From: Nitrosarchaeum sp.
GTDB taxonomy: Archaea > Thermoproteota > Nitrososphaeria > Nitrososphaerales > Nitrosopumilaceae
Direction of reading: 5' to 3'
DNA: 64,000 nt
Assembly: GCA_002737445.1 (NCBI GenBank)
Contig: NSIR01000001.1
Span: forward strand, 17,360-81,359
A program made the position numbers and the translations under genes. This document shows, piece by piece, positions 32,908 to 41,856 of this stretch. Below the pieces are notes generated by a model. It did no database searches. It saw nothing but the letters and a program-made list of their open reading frames with translations, and was not told the DNA's origin. The stretch's first letter is position 1. Each line of letters begins with the position of its first letter.

Positions 32908-34235
32908 CTGATTTAAGAAATTATCTTTCATTGATAAAAAAGAGTGGAGATCTTAAAATTATTAAAACTAAAGTATCAACAAAATATGAAATTGCAGGAA
33001 TTACAGCAAAAGTTGACGGTTCTAATGCTGTTTTATTTGAGAATATTGCAGAAAGTAATTTTCATCTTGTTGCAAATCTCGTTGGAACTAGAAAGAGATT
33101 CAGTCAAGCCATTGGAAGCACAGAGGAAAAAATTCATGAAACTATGATTAATGCAATAAAAAAAGCAAAAAAACCAAAAGTTGTTTCTAGAGGTAAATTC
33201 ATGGAAAATACATCAAAAAATACATCCATCATGCCTATAGTTACTCATTTTGAAAAGGAATCAGGACCATTCATAACTTCTTCAATTGCATATGTCAAGA
33301 ATCCTGAAACTGGAAAACAAAATTCATCATTTCATAGAATGATGCCAATTGACAAAACTCATTTTTCAATAAGAATGGTTGAAGGAAGACATCTACATCG
33401 ATGTTTTATTGATGCAAAAGAACACAATGAAGATCTAAAAATTGCCGTTACAATAGGAGTCCATCCAGCAATATCTATTGCAGGAGCATATCAATCTGAT
33501 TGGGGAAAAGATGAAATCGATATTGCAAATTCTCTTTTAGGTTCAAAACTTACTCTAGCAAAACTACCTTATTCCGGATTACATGTTCCATCTGGAACTG
33601 AAATTGTCATGGAAGGAAAAATTTTACAAGATAAAACTCATCCTGAATGGATGGTAGAAATGCTTCAAACTTATGATCATCATAGATCACAACCAATTTT
33701 TGAATTAGAATCTCTGTATTATAGAAATAATCCAATATTCCATGATGTTCTTTCTGGTTTTTCTGAACATCGATTATTGATGGGAATGCCTATTGAATCA
33801 AAATTAAATGGAGAATTAAAAAAAGTATTTCCTCAAATTAAACAAGTATCAATGACAAACGGTGGTTCTAATTGGTTACATGCAGTTGTACAGATAAAAA
33901 AGAAAACTGATTCTGATCCGAAAAATATAATTAAAAAAACATTTGAATTACACCGTTCCTTAAAACAAGTTACTATTATCGATGAAGATATTGATCCAAA
34001 TAATGCAGCATCTATTGAATATGCAATGGCTACAAGATTTCAAGCTGATAAAGATTTGATAATAATTAAAAATGTACGAGGTTCTAGTCTCGATCCATCT
34101 AGTGATCAAAAGAATTTGAAAACTGCAAAAATGGGCATTGATGCAACAAGATCTCTTTTAAAGCGTCCTGAAGGATTTGAATTGGCAAAAATTCCAAAAT
34201 TAGATAAAATTAAAGTAGAAAATTATTTCAAATAG
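32904..34235 (+). CDS. UbiD-family decarboxylase
   Basis: 443 residues from TTG, overlapping the previous gene by 4 nt. Typical UbiD sequence: ITSSIAYVKNPETGKQNSSFHRMM, the metal/prFMN loop SIRMVEGRHLHRCF, TIGVHPAISIAGAYQ, LPYSGLHVPSGTEIVMEGKI, and a C-terminal IDEDIDPNNAASIEYAMATRFQ. UbiD enzymes need prenylated FMN made by UbiX. In archaea, one branch decarboxylates trans-anhydromevalonate 5-phosphate in the modified mevalonate pathway, which would fit HMGR in this window, but other aromatic or acyl substrates are possible. Confidence 0.88.
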   Translation: MTDLRNYLSLIKKSGDLKIIKTKVSTKYEIAGITAKVDGSNAVLFENIAESNFHLVANLVGTRKRFSQAIGSTEEKIHETMINAIKKAKKPKVVSRGKFMENTSKNTSIMPIVTHFEKESGPFITSSIAYVKNPETGKQNSSFHRMMPIDKTHFSIRMVEGRHLHRCFIDAKEHNEDLKIAVTIGVHPAISIAGAYQSDWGKDEIDIANSLLGSKLTLAKLPYSGLHVPSGTEIVMEGKILQDKTHPEWMVEMLQTYDHHRSQPIFELESLYYRNNPIFHDVLSGFSEHRLLMGMPIESKLNGELKKVFPQIKQVSMTNGGSNWLHAVVQIKKKTDSDPKNIIKKTFELHRSLKQVTIIDEDIDPNNAASIEYAMATRFQADKDLIIIKNVRGSSLDPSSDQKNLKTAKMGIDATRSLLKRPEGFELAKIPKLDKIKVENYFK

Positions 34236-34280
34236 TTTTAATTCTAACTGCTTAAATTAGATGAAATACTAAATAGTATA

Positions 34281-34787
34281 TTGCAAAATAACTCAGAAAA
34301 TATTTCAAATATAAAAGATAAAAGTCCAGATGAATCAAGTGCCGATGTAATTGTTAGAATGTTTCCTTCTGATGCAAATCCAGCTGGAAATGTATTTGGA
34401 GGAGAAATTTTAAAACATATTGATATGGTTGCAGGTATTGTTGCTCAAAGACATTCTCAATCAAATGCAGTAACCGTTAGTATGGATAGTGTGAATTTCA
34501 TTAAACCTGTTTTTGTCGGTAATGTTTTAAAATTAAATGCAAGAATAAATTATGTACACAATTCTTCAATGGAAATTGAAGTAAGAGCTGAGGCAGAAGA
34601 TATTCTGACTGGTGTTAAGACGATTACTGGAACCGCATTTGTTACATTTGTCGCATTAGATAAAAATGGAAAACCTGGATATGCGCCAAAATTATTACTT
34701 AAAACAGACGCAGATAAAATAAAATTTACAGAGGGAAAAGTTAGAATGGAAGATAGATTAAAACATCGTAAAAAACCTAACATCTAA
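34281..34787 (+). CDS. hotdog-fold acyl-CoA thioesterase
   Basis: 168 residues from TTG. The hotdog core shows MFPSDANPAGNVFGGEILKHIDMVAGIVAQRHS (with the catalytic Asn/Asp region), TVSMDSVNFIKPVFVGNVLKL and MEIEVRAEAEDILTG, as in the YciA/ACOT branch. It would release free acids from acyl-CoA. The next gene is a phasin-like protein, which hints at, but does not prove, a link to polyhydroxyalkanoate turnover. Confidence 0.85.
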   Translation: MQNNSENISNIKDKSPDESSADVIVRMFPSDANPAGNVFGGEILKHIDMVAGIVAQRHSQSNAVTVSMDSVNFIKPVFVGNVLKLNARINYVHNSSMEIEVRAEAEDILTGVKTITGTAFVTFVALDKNGKPGYAPKLLLKTDADKIKFTEGKVRMEDRLKHRKKPNI

Positions 34788-34829
34788 TTTTTGGGAACAG
34801 TTTAAGAACATCAAAAATTAACATAAATT

Positions 34830-35243
34830 ATGAGTTCTGATGATAATTCAAATCAATGGAATTTCGTTTGGTATGAATATTCAAAATCTTTTGAAAATTG
34901 GAAAACGCTATTTGAACAAATGCAAAATGCAACTAATGACATGCAAAATAAATTTAATGATGTATGGGAAAAAGCTACAAAAGAATCCAGTGCTGATACA
35001 ATGAAATTATTTATTGAAAATTGGCAAAAATCCTTAACTGATGTTGGTATGAAATCATTTAAAGAATTTGGAGAAGGTTGGCAAAAATCTTTCAATGAAA
35101 ATAATTCTTCTACATTCAAACAGTTTGCAGAAACTTGGCAAAAATCATTGAATTTATCTGGAATGGAGCACATGAAAGCTTATGGTGAACTAATGAAAAA
35201 ATTTGCAGAAACATGGAATGACATGTGGCCTAAATTAAAATAA
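34830..35243 (+). CDS. phasin / PhaE-like Trp-rich helical protein
   Basis: 137 residues, all helix. It is built of about four ~20-residue units with a shared WQKSL core (ENWQKSLTDVG, EGWQKSFNENN, ETWQKSLNLSG, then KKFAETWNDMW). Similar amphipathic helices coat polyhydroxyalkanoate granules (phasins) or form the PhaE subunit of class III PHA synthase; thaumarchaea are known to encode PhaC/PhaE. No phaC is in this window. The gene ends 38 nt from a convergent relative at 35282. Confidence 0.55.
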   Translation: MSSDDNSNQWNFVWYEYSKSFENWKTLFEQMQNATNDMQNKFNDVWEKATKESSADTMKLFIENWQKSLTDVGMKSFKEFGEGWQKSFNENNSSTFKQFAETWQKSLNLSGMEHMKAYGELMKKFAETWNDMWPKLK

Positions 35244-35281
35244 GTAGTATCTTGATATTTAGAAAATAATTATGATTTTAA

Positions 35282-35755
35282 TTATGCACGATTTGTTTGC
35301 CAGGCATGATTGAATTGCTCTATCGCTTCTTGATATGCTTTAATTGAATCACCGCCAGATGTTTTTAAAAATTTATCCCACTGCTCATTAAATTTTTTTA
35401 TTGAATCAATGTTTGTTTCTTTAAAAATATTTTCAATCATTTTTGTTTGCTGTTTAATGTATTCTGGACCTATTTCTTGCCATGTACTTTCCCAACTTGA
35501 ACTGACCTTCTTTAATAATTCGGCATCTGATTCTATAGCTCTTTGACATGCATCATGATACGTCATCAATGTATCGTTTGTTGCTTTTTGCCATTGTGCA
35601 AGTGATTCTTTCCATACAATTAATGCAGAATTATATTCTTTCCATGCCTTTTCAAATTCTGGTTTATTTGTTGATGTTTTTACCTGTTTAATTGGCTTGG
35701 AAGCTAATTTTTTTACCGGCTTTTTTTTTAAACTAATTTTCTTTTTTGCAGCCAT
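35282..35755 (-). CDS. phasin-like protein with Lys-rich N-terminus
   Basis: 157 residues. The first 30 are a Lys/Ala/Pro tail (AAKKKISLKKKPVKKLASKP), like nucleoid-binding PHA granule proteins. The rest is helical with evenly spaced Trp (EKAWKEYNSALIVWKESLAQW, SSWESTWQEIG, NEQWDKFLKTSGGDSIKAY), matching the style of the convergent 34830 product. The two look like diverged copies. The basic tail suggests DNA contact. Confidence 0.55.
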   Translation of the reverse strand: MAAKKKISLKKKPVKKLASKPIKQVKTSTNKPEFEKAWKEYNSALIVWKESLAQWQKATNDTLMTYHDACQRAIESDAELLKKVSSSWESTWQEIGPEYIKQQTKMIENIFKETNIDSIKKFNEQWDKFLKTSGGDSIKAYQEAIEQFNHAWQTNRA

Positions 35756-35815
35756 AAAATTGATTAAAAACAGTAGAAATTAAAGTTTTAATTTTATTAA
35801 AAAATATTAAAATTT

Positions 35816-35980
35816 CTATTTTTCTTTTAATTTTGATGCAGTTCTAAAATTTGGAGTGTGTTTTTCGTCTCTATTATTAAATAAATCATAATGATATTCA
35901 CATAAATTTCTAATTTCTTTAAATCCAATTTTTACTGGGTTTTTGGCTACATTTTTACATTCAGATATACTACATTTCAA
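35816..35980 (-). CDS. small zinc-finger-like protein
   Basis: 54 residues from TTG (complement of 35978-35980). A C-x4-C pair (KCSISECKN) and a C-x2-H pair (NLCEYHYDL) 18 residues later form a plausible Zn site. The tail is basic. Codon use and an unbroken frame in an otherwise empty gap support it. It has no recognised family. It is easy to miss because of its length and TTG start. Confidence 0.5.
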   Translation of the reverse strand: MKCSISECKNVAKNPVKIGFKEIRNLCEYHYDLFNNRDEKHTPNFRTASKLKEK

Positions 35981-36137
35981 TACATTTTCTCAAATTTATG
36001 TATTAATATAATTATAAAATTATATAATAACCAAATGTAATAAGCAAATTTTCTTTATCATGAGTAATAAATTAATTTGAATTTACCATCCCTGTTATGA
36101 ATGTCATCTTTTTATGATTGTAAAATATTAAAAAATT
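35981..36137. other. AT-rich gap between two small genes
   Basis: No open frame or structured RNA that I can support. It includes a run of tata/atta-rich DNA near 36001-36035 that could hold the promoter of the minus-strand zinc-finger gene, and T-rich DNA before the ATG at 36138. Confidence 0.3.
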
Positions 36138-36329
36138 ATGTCCGAGGAAGAAAAAGGTACACATTTTCTTGAATTAATTGATAAACAAAATAATCTTCAA
36201 TGGAAAATAACTATGAAATTAACCGCATTAATTAATTCTAAATGGACTTCTCCTGAATTACAAAAGGAAATTGAATTACTTGTTCAATCACATTCAAAAA
36301 TCACAAATGAAATAAATAGCTTGGAATAA
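36138..36329 (+). CDS. small helical hypothetical protein
   Basis: 63 residues from ATG, without membrane segment or cysteines. It reads as two helices (HFLELIDKQNNLQWKITMKLTALI and SPELQKEIELLVQSHSKITNEI) and could dimerise as a coiled coil. No family recognised. Its stop lies 12 nt from the convergent stop of ctaB. Confidence 0.5.
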   Translation: MSEEEKGTHFLELIDKQNNLQWKITMKLTALINSKWTSPELQKEIELLVQSHSKITNEINSLE

Positions 36330-36341
36330 ATTTTCAGTATT

Positions 36342-37271
36342 TTATAATGCGGAATCTACCATTAATGCAATAAATAAAACTGCCAAATAAGGACTAGAAA
36401 ATTTAAACAAAGTCCATGCTGCTTTTTCCATAGGTTTTACAATTACCCATGCTGATAATATGATCATTAAAACTCCTGAAGCTACTGCAGTCCATAAATA
36501 AACTGCACCTACCATTGGCTCTCCAGATTGATTTGTTAAAAAGAAAGGAACAATTGAAAATAATACCATTACAAAAGTTGAAACAGAAATAGCTCTTGCC
36601 GATGTTTTTTCTGATTGTACGGCTGTTAACATTGGAACATTTACTTTATTGTAATCATCTTTAAAATGTAAAGTTAAAGCCCAAATATGCATTGGAATCC
36701 AAATAAACACTAATCCTGCCATTGCTAAACCCATAGTCCATAAATCTGTCATACTGACTGCTACCCAACCAATCAATGGTGGTGATCCTCCACATAAACC
36801 GCCTAAAATTATGTTAGTTCTTGATTTTCTTTTTAACACATATGAATAAACAATAATGTTGTCTAACAAAGCAAATGCAATAAAGATTGTAGCCCAAACA
36901 CCTTGTTCTAAAGTAGTTGTAAATGTGATTCCAAATGCCAAAATTAGAGAAATTCCAGCTAAAGCAAGTCCAAAATTCCTAGCTTTTTCAGCTGGATAGA
37001 TTCTTTTTGATGGGAGTGGTCTATTTTTCGTCCTCTCCATTATTGCATCAATATCTCTATCATGATAATTGGTTAGAGTATTTGCTGCAGCTGAACCTGA
37101 TGCTACAGAGAATAACATCAATAGCCATGTGGCAGGGGAAACTTGAACGTGGTAAATATTTGCCGCAGTTAAAGTTGCTCCAAATGCTGTAAAAACTAGT
37201 AAATACCAAATTTTTGGTTTAGTTAACTCATAGTATACCGCAATACGCGATTCCGATTTTTCTTTTTGCAA
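36342..37271 (-). CDS. ctaB: protoheme IX farnesyltransferase (heme O synthase)
   Basis: 309 residues with about nine transmembrane helices. The prenyl-diphosphate site is clear: NYHDRDIDAIMERTKNRPLPS. The second loop has ILGGLCGGSPPLIGW, and FIWIPMHIWALTLHFKDDY closes the active site. It makes heme O for the terminal oxidase. The Lrp-type regulator gene ends 2 nt before it, so the two are co-transcribed. Confidence 0.95.
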   Translation of the reverse strand: MQKEKSESRIAVYYELTKPKIWYLLVFTAFGATLTAANIYHVQVSPATWLLMLFSVASGSAAANTLTNYHDRDIDAIMERTKNRPLPSKRIYPAEKARNFGLALAGISLILAFGITFTTTLEQGVWATIFIAFALLDNIIVYSYVLKRKSRTNIILGGLCGGSPPLIGWVAVSMTDLWTMGLAMAGLVFIWIPMHIWALTLHFKDDYNKVNVPMLTAVQSEKTSARAISVSTFVMVLFSIVPFFLTNQSGEPMVGAVYLWTAVASGVLMIILSAWVIVKPMEKAAWTLFKFSSPYLAVLFIALMVDSAL

Positions 37272-37273
37272 TA

Positions 37274-37741
37274 TCAGTCAATGTCCTTTGAGGGCTTATA
37301 TGGCATTGCTTTTGTACGAGATTTCATTTCAATAAATGACTCTGATGATTGTATTCCTTCTATTCGTCCTATTTTTTCAGATATCATTTTATGCATCTGA
37401 TCTAACGATTTTACATACATTGTAACTAAAATATCAAATCTACCTGTAACTTCAGCAATCTCTCTTACACCATCTATTTTAAATAATTCTTCAATAACAT
37501 GATCTCGTTTTTTTGCATCCATGTTAATTCCTGTCAATGCTTTGACATTATAGCCAAGCTCTGCATCATTTACAATAATTGTAAAACGTTCAATTAATTT
37601 TTGTTTTATTAGACGTTTTATTCTTGAATACACTACAGAAGAATTTACATTAATTTTTTTTGATAAAATTGGAACTGAAATAGATGAATCTTTAGATAAT
37701 TCTGATAAAATTTGTAAATCCAATTCATCAACTTTTACCAT
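37274..37741 (-). CDS. Lrp/AsnC-family transcription regulator
   Basis: 155 residues. An N-terminal HTH (LDLQILSELSKDSSISVPILSKKINVNSSVVYSRIKRL) and a C-terminal RAM domain (GINMDAKKRDHVIEELFKIDGVREIAEVTGRFDILVTM) define the family. The co-encoded ctaB is a possible target, though Lrp proteins usually respond to amino acids, and the ASADH gene just upstream would also fit. Confidence 0.9.
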   Translation of the reverse strand: MVKVDELDLQILSELSKDSSISVPILSKKINVNSSVVYSRIKRLIKQKLIERFTIIVNDAELGYNVKALTGINMDAKKRDHVIEELFKIDGVREIAEVTGRFDILVTMYVKSLDQMHKMISEKIGRIEGIQSSESFIEMKSRTKAMPYKPSKDID

Positions 37742-37811
37742 CTAAAACATCCAAAACGATCTAGATTTCTAGAACTTATAAAGTTATTATTGTAAAAATT
37801 ACAAGAATAGT

Positions 37812-38894
37812 CTAAATTTTACCTTTTTTGTAAAGCATTTCTGCTAATAAAACAGCACCTTTTGCTGAACCCATTTTTTTATTATGTGAAAATAAAACGT
37901 ACTTTAAACCATGTTCAAATAATTGCTCTTTCTCAACTCTTCCAATTGTAGTAGTCATACCATCACCAACACTACGTTCCATTCTTGGTTGAGGACGTGT
38001 TGGATCTTCATGAAATGCATAGTATTTCTCAGGTGATGATGGAAGTCCAGCCACACTGCTTGCTTTGTTAGCATCATCATACATTTGTTTTGCAGTTTGC
38101 GAATCAACTTCTTTTTCAGTTTCTACAAAAACTGATTCAGTATGACCATCAATTACAGGAACTCTAGTACATGTACAACTTATTCTAATATCGGCATCTT
38201 CAATTTTTCCATTTTTTAATTTTCCAAGAATTTTCCTAGTTTCAATTCGTACTTTTTCTTCTTCTTTTGGAATATATGGTATGATATTATCTGTAATATT
38301 CATTGCAGAAACACCTGGCGTTCGACCTGCACCAGATATTGCTTGCATTGAAGTCATCATTACTTTTTTTACACCATATTTTTCATAAAGAGGTTTTAAA
38401 GTAATTGCTAAACCTGTAGTTGTACAATTAGGAAGAGGTGCAACCCAACCCTTCCAATTTCTATTTTTCTTTTGTATTTCTAATAATTCACATTGCTCAT
38501 CATTAATTCCAGGAATTAGAATAGGTACATCTTCTTCGTAACGATAAGCAGAACTAGTTGAAATTACAGGTATTTCTGCTGCAATCTTGGTCTCAATATC
38601 TCTAGCTGCATTTGATTCAACTGCAGAAAATACTAAATCTAATTTTGATAAATCTAAATCATCTATACTTTTTACAGTCATTTCTTTTATGTACTCAGGA
38701 ATTTGACCATCTACTTCCCAAGATGTAATTCCACTATTGGGATCTTTAATTGCATCCAAATACTTTTTTCCAGCAGATCGCTCAGATGCTGCAATCTGTG
38801 TAACTTCAAACCAAGGATGATTATGTAGTGATTGCACAAATTCTTGTCCTACAGAACCAGTAACACCTACAATCGCTACTCGTTTTTTATCCAT
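37812..38894 (-). CDS. asd: aspartate-semialdehyde dehydrogenase (archaeal/fungal type)
   Basis: 360 residues. The N-terminal NADP-binding GVTGSVGQEF, the catalytic Cys in APLPNCTTTGLAI, MQAISGAGRTPGVSAMNI and the substrate segment SCTCTRVPVIDGHTESVFV match archaeal ASADH. This family also includes malonyl-/succinyl-CoA reductases of Sulfolobales. In ammonia-oxidising archaea that role is debated, so either Lys/Thr biosynthesis or a CoA reductase is possible; ASADH is the default. Confidence 0.85.
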   Translation of the reverse strand: MDKKRVAIVGVTGSVGQEFVQSLHNHPWFEVTQIAASERSAGKKYLDAIKDPNSGITSWEVDGQIPEYIKEMTVKSIDDLDLSKLDLVFSAVESNAARDIETKIAAEIPVISTSSAYRYEEDVPILIPGINDEQCELLEIQKKNRNWKGWVAPLPNCTTTGLAITLKPLYEKYGVKKVMMTSMQAISGAGRTPGVSAMNITDNIIPYIPKEEEKVRIETRKILGKLKNGKIEDADIRISCTCTRVPVIDGHTESVFVETEKEVDSQTAKQMYDDANKASSVAGLPSSPEKYYAFHEDPTRPQPRMERSVGDGMTTTIGRVEKEQLFEHGLKYVLFSHNKKMGSAKGAVLLAEMLYKKGKI

Positions 38895-38946
38895 AATCTA
38901 AAAAATCTTTTATTCAATTAATAATCGTTTTCTGAATTTGACCAAA

Positions 38947-38958
38947 ACATACTATATC
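38947..38958 (+). promoter_or_regulatory. TATA box of the cobalamin operon
   Basis: catactatatca, about 26 bp before the ATG at 38979, predicts a leaderless transcript for the five-gene cobalamin cluster. No palindrome or known riboswitch motif is seen in this divergent region with asd. Confidence 0.55.
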
Positions 38959-38978
38959 AGCACATACCAGTTCAAATT

Positions 38979-40052
38979 ATGAGAATAAATAGCAATATTT
39001 CTACACACAAGCCAATTCATCATGGAGGTCCTTTCTCAATAACCCACCCAAGTTCAGATATTTTGGATTTTAGCTCAAACATTAGTCCAATTGGAACTTC
39101 CACACTAGTACGTAAAACCATAAAAAATCAATTAGATACAATACAAATTTATCCGGATTCAGAATCAACACAACTAAAAAAAAATATTCAATCTTATACA
39201 AAAATACCATATTCTCAAATTGTAGTAGGAAATGGTGCTACTGAAATTATCTATAATTTTTGTCAAGCATTTTTATCAAATAAAATCTCTGTTTTGATTC
39301 CAATACCAACATTTGGAGAGTATGAATCTGCAGTAAGACTATCTGGTGCCAAAGTTTCTTTTTTTAAAACCATGAATTTAGAAAAAGATATTGAGATTTT
39401 TATTTCTAAAATACCAAATAATGGCTGTGTCTTTATTTGTAATCCTAACAATCCAACTGGTAATTTAATAACAAAAAAAAATATGCTAAAGTTGATTATA
39501 TCAGCAAGTAAAAAGAAAACTTTGATATTTGTTGATGAATGCTTTATTGAATTAGTACCAGATCACAATGAATCAATTATAACACTTGTCAAAAAATATA
39601 AAAATTTGTTTGTTTTACGTTCTCTTACAAAATCTTTTGCTTTAGCAGGATTAAGAATTGGATATGGTATTGGTTCTCCACAAATGATTTCTATTTTAAA
39701 TAAAATTAAAATTCCTTGGAATGTTTCTGGATTAGCTCAAAAAGCAGCATCTAGTGCACTTTCACAATTATTTTATTTAGAAAAAGTCAAAGTATTGATC
39801 AAAAAAGAATCAGCATATCTAATTGATAATATTTCTAAATTACATAATTTTAAATGCAATTTAACTTCTACAAATTTTATTTTAATTAAAACAAAAATTA
39901 AATCAAAGAATTTACAAAAACAATTACTTGAAAATAAAATTCTTATTCGAGATTGTAGTACAATTAGAGGTTTGAATCAAAATTATATTCGAATTGCTGT
40001 CAAAAAAAGAAAAGATAATGAAAAATTAATCAAAGCTCTGGAGAAAATATGA
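38979..40052 (+). CDS. cobD: PLP aminotransferase-fold enzyme, likely L-threonine-O-3-phosphate decarboxylase
   Basis: 357 residues. HHGGPFSI...LDFSSNISPIGTS at the N-terminus is the CobD/CobC signature rather than HisC. VVGNGATEIIYNF, FICNPNNPTGN, IFVDECFIEL and the PLP lysine in LRSLTKSFALAGLRIGYGIG follow. It would make aminopropanol phosphate for the cobalamin linker. Leading the CobQ-CbiB-CobS-CobY cluster supports this over histidinol-phosphate aminotransferase. Confidence 0.8.
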   Translation: MRINSNISTHKPIHHGGPFSITHPSSDILDFSSNISPIGTSTLVRKTIKNQLDTIQIYPDSESTQLKKNIQSYTKIPYSQIVVGNGATEIIYNFCQAFLSNKISVLIPIPTFGEYESAVRLSGAKVSFFKTMNLEKDIEIFISKIPNNGCVFICNPNNPTGNLITKKNMLKLIISASKKKTLIFVDECFIELVPDHNESIITLVKKYKNLFVLRSLTKSFALAGLRIGYGIGSPQMISILNKIKIPWNVSGLAQKAASSALSQLFYLEKVKVLIKKESAYLIDNISKLHNFKCNLTSTNFILIKTKIKSKNLQKQLLENKILIRDCSTIRGLNQNYIRIAVKKRKDNEKLIKALEKI

Positions 40053-40888
40053 ATTCATTAATGATTCAAGGCACATCATCAGGTTCTGGTAAAACCACTC
40101 TAGTTACGGCATTATGTAGAATTTTTGCAGATAAGGGATTTTCCGTAGCCCCGTTTAAATCTCAAAATATGTCAAATTATGCATACTATGGAAAAGATTT
40201 TGAAATATCTAGAGCCCAAGCTATACAAGCAATTGCTGCAAGATGTGAAATAACCTCAGATCTAAATCCAATTCTTCTAAAACCTCTTGGAAATTACTTT
40301 AGTAATGTATACCTAAATGGAAAAATGTTTAAAAAAATGCATGCTACTGAATACTATAAAAAATTTGTACTAAATCAAGGATTACAAATTGCTACAAAAT
40401 CAATTGAATCTCTTCAAAAAAAATACGATCTAATTATTTTAGAAGGTGCTGGATCACCAGCTGAAATTAATTTAGAAAAATATGATATAGCAAATATGAA
40501 AATGGCAGAAATAGCTAATTCTTCGGTATTATTAATTACTGATATTGATAGAGGAGGATCATTTGCTAGTATTGTAGGTACTATGTCTCTCTTGGAAAAA
40601 AAATATCAAAAATTAGTAAAAGGATTTGTAATTAATAAATTCAGGGGGGATATCAATATTCTAAAACCTGGATTTAAAAAAATTAAAGAAATAACCAAAC
40701 ATTCGATATTGGGAGTAATTCCTATGATTGACTTGAATCTACCTGACGAAGATTCCTTAAGCGGTAAAGCAAAAAATATCATGTGGAATAAGAAAAATCT
40801 AGATAAAATAGAAAGTGAAATCCAAAAATTAAGTAAATTAGTAAATTTAAATTTGAACATTAGAGAAATAGAGAAGATCATAAATTGA
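40049..40888 (+). CDS. cobQ: cobyric acid synthase CobQ, ATP-binding half only
   Basis: 279 residues, overlapping the previous gene by 4 nt. The P-loop (GTSSGSGKTT, residues 8-17), KSQNMSNYAY, SRAQAIQAIAARCEITSDLNPILLKP, LEGAGSPAEINL, TDIDRGGSFASIVGT and VKGFVINKFRGD are typical CobQ. Full-length CobQ is about 480-500 residues with a C-terminal glutamine amidotransferase. Here the protein ends after about 40 residues of linker and the next gene begins at once, with no remnant of the second half. It might use free ammonia or an amidotransferase encoded elsewhere. Confidence 0.85.
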   Translation: MNSLMIQGTSSGSGKTTLVTALCRIFADKGFSVAPFKSQNMSNYAYYGKDFEISRAQAIQAIAARCEITSDLNPILLKPLGNYFSNVYLNGKMFKKMHATEYYKKFVLNQGLQIATKSIESLQKKYDLIILEGAGSPAEINLEKYDIANMKMAEIANSSVLLITDIDRGGSFASIVGTMSLLEKKYQKLVKGFVINKFRGDINILKPGFKKIKEITKHSILGVIPMIDLNLPDEDSLSGKAKNIMWNKKNLDKIESEIQKLSKLVNLNLNIREIEKIIN

Positions 40889-41856
40889 TAGTTGAATCAA
40901 TTCTACTAGTATTTTTTGCACTTGTATTGGATTTTGTATTTGGTGATCCAAGAAATAAATTTCACCCAACTGCTTGGATTGGATCATTGATTGCAAAACT
41001 AACTCCATATGCAAAAAATTCATCAAAAACTTTTGAAAAACTTGGAGGTGTTTTTATTATTTTAATTTCTAGTGGAATTGTTTTATCTCTGATAATATTT
41101 TTAGATATTGGCATTAAATTAATTACATTTGGTTACATGCAAATTATAATTTCTGTAATTGTAGGTAGTATTTTACTAAAGACAACTATAGCGATAAAAG
41201 GAATGGAAAAACATGCATTTGCAGTAATTACTGCACTTGAGCAAAATAATATTTCATCTGCAAGAGATAATTTATCTAAGATTGTAAAGCGAAATACCAA
41301 GGATTTAGACAAAAATCATGTTTATTCAGGCGTGCTTGAAAGTATAAGTGAAAATACAGTAGATGGTATAACTGGACCACTTTTTTACTTTGCAATTTTA
41401 GGTTTACCTGGAGCATTTGTTTATCGTGTAATCAATACGGCTGATTCTATGATTGGATACAAGACAGATATTTTCAAAAATATTGGTTGGTTTGGTGCAA
41501 ACTGTGACAAATTTTTAAATTATATTCCTTCCAGATTAACTGGATTTATCATGATACTTAGTGCAATGATACTTGGAAATAATTGGAGAAAATCATATGA
41601 AATAATGATTCGTGATGGAAAAAAAACTTCTAGTCCAAATGCCGGATATCCTATGGCAGCTATTGCAGGAGCTTTAGAGGCAAAATTTGAAAAAATTGAT
41701 CACTACTCACTTGGTGATGGAGATATTTTATTTACAAAAGATCACGTCAAATCAGTTATTTCAATAATGAAAGTTACCTCAATACTTTTTTGTGGAATTG
41801 TATCAATTCCAATTATCTGTGTTCTTTCTTATTTAGGATGGTGGATTCATGTTTAA
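40885..41856 (+). CDS. cbiB: adenosylcobinamide-phosphate synthase CbiB
   Basis: 323 residues from TTG, 4-nt overlap with cobQ. Membrane protein of the CbiB type: LDFVFGDPRNKFHPTAWIG, RDNLSKIVKRNTKDLD, SISENTVDGITGPLFYFAI, GAFVYRVINTADSMIGYKT and SPNAGYPMAAIAGAL. It joins aminopropanol (phosphate) to cobyric acid. Confidence 0.94.
   Translation: MIVESILLVFFALVLDFVFGDPRNKFHPTAWIGSLIAKLTPYAKNSSKTFEKLGGVFIILISSGIVLSLIIFLDIGIKLITFGYMQIIISVIVGSILLKTTIAIKGMEKHAFAVITALEQNNISSARDNLSKIVKRNTKDLDKNHVYSGVLESISENTVDGITGPLFYFAILGLPGAFVYRVINTADSMIGYKTDIFKNIGWFGANCDKFLNYIPSRLTGFIMILSAMILGNNWRKSYEIMIRDGKKTSSPNAGYPMAAIAGALEAKFEKIDHYSLGDGDILFTKDHVKSVISIMKVTSILFCGIVSIPIICVLSYLGWWIHV

Noticed and set aside
38979..40052. 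Histidinol-phosphate aminotransferase (hisC)
   Set aside because: The HHGG...LDFSSNISPIG start and its place at the head of the cobalamin operon fit CobD better; his genes lie 23 kb away.
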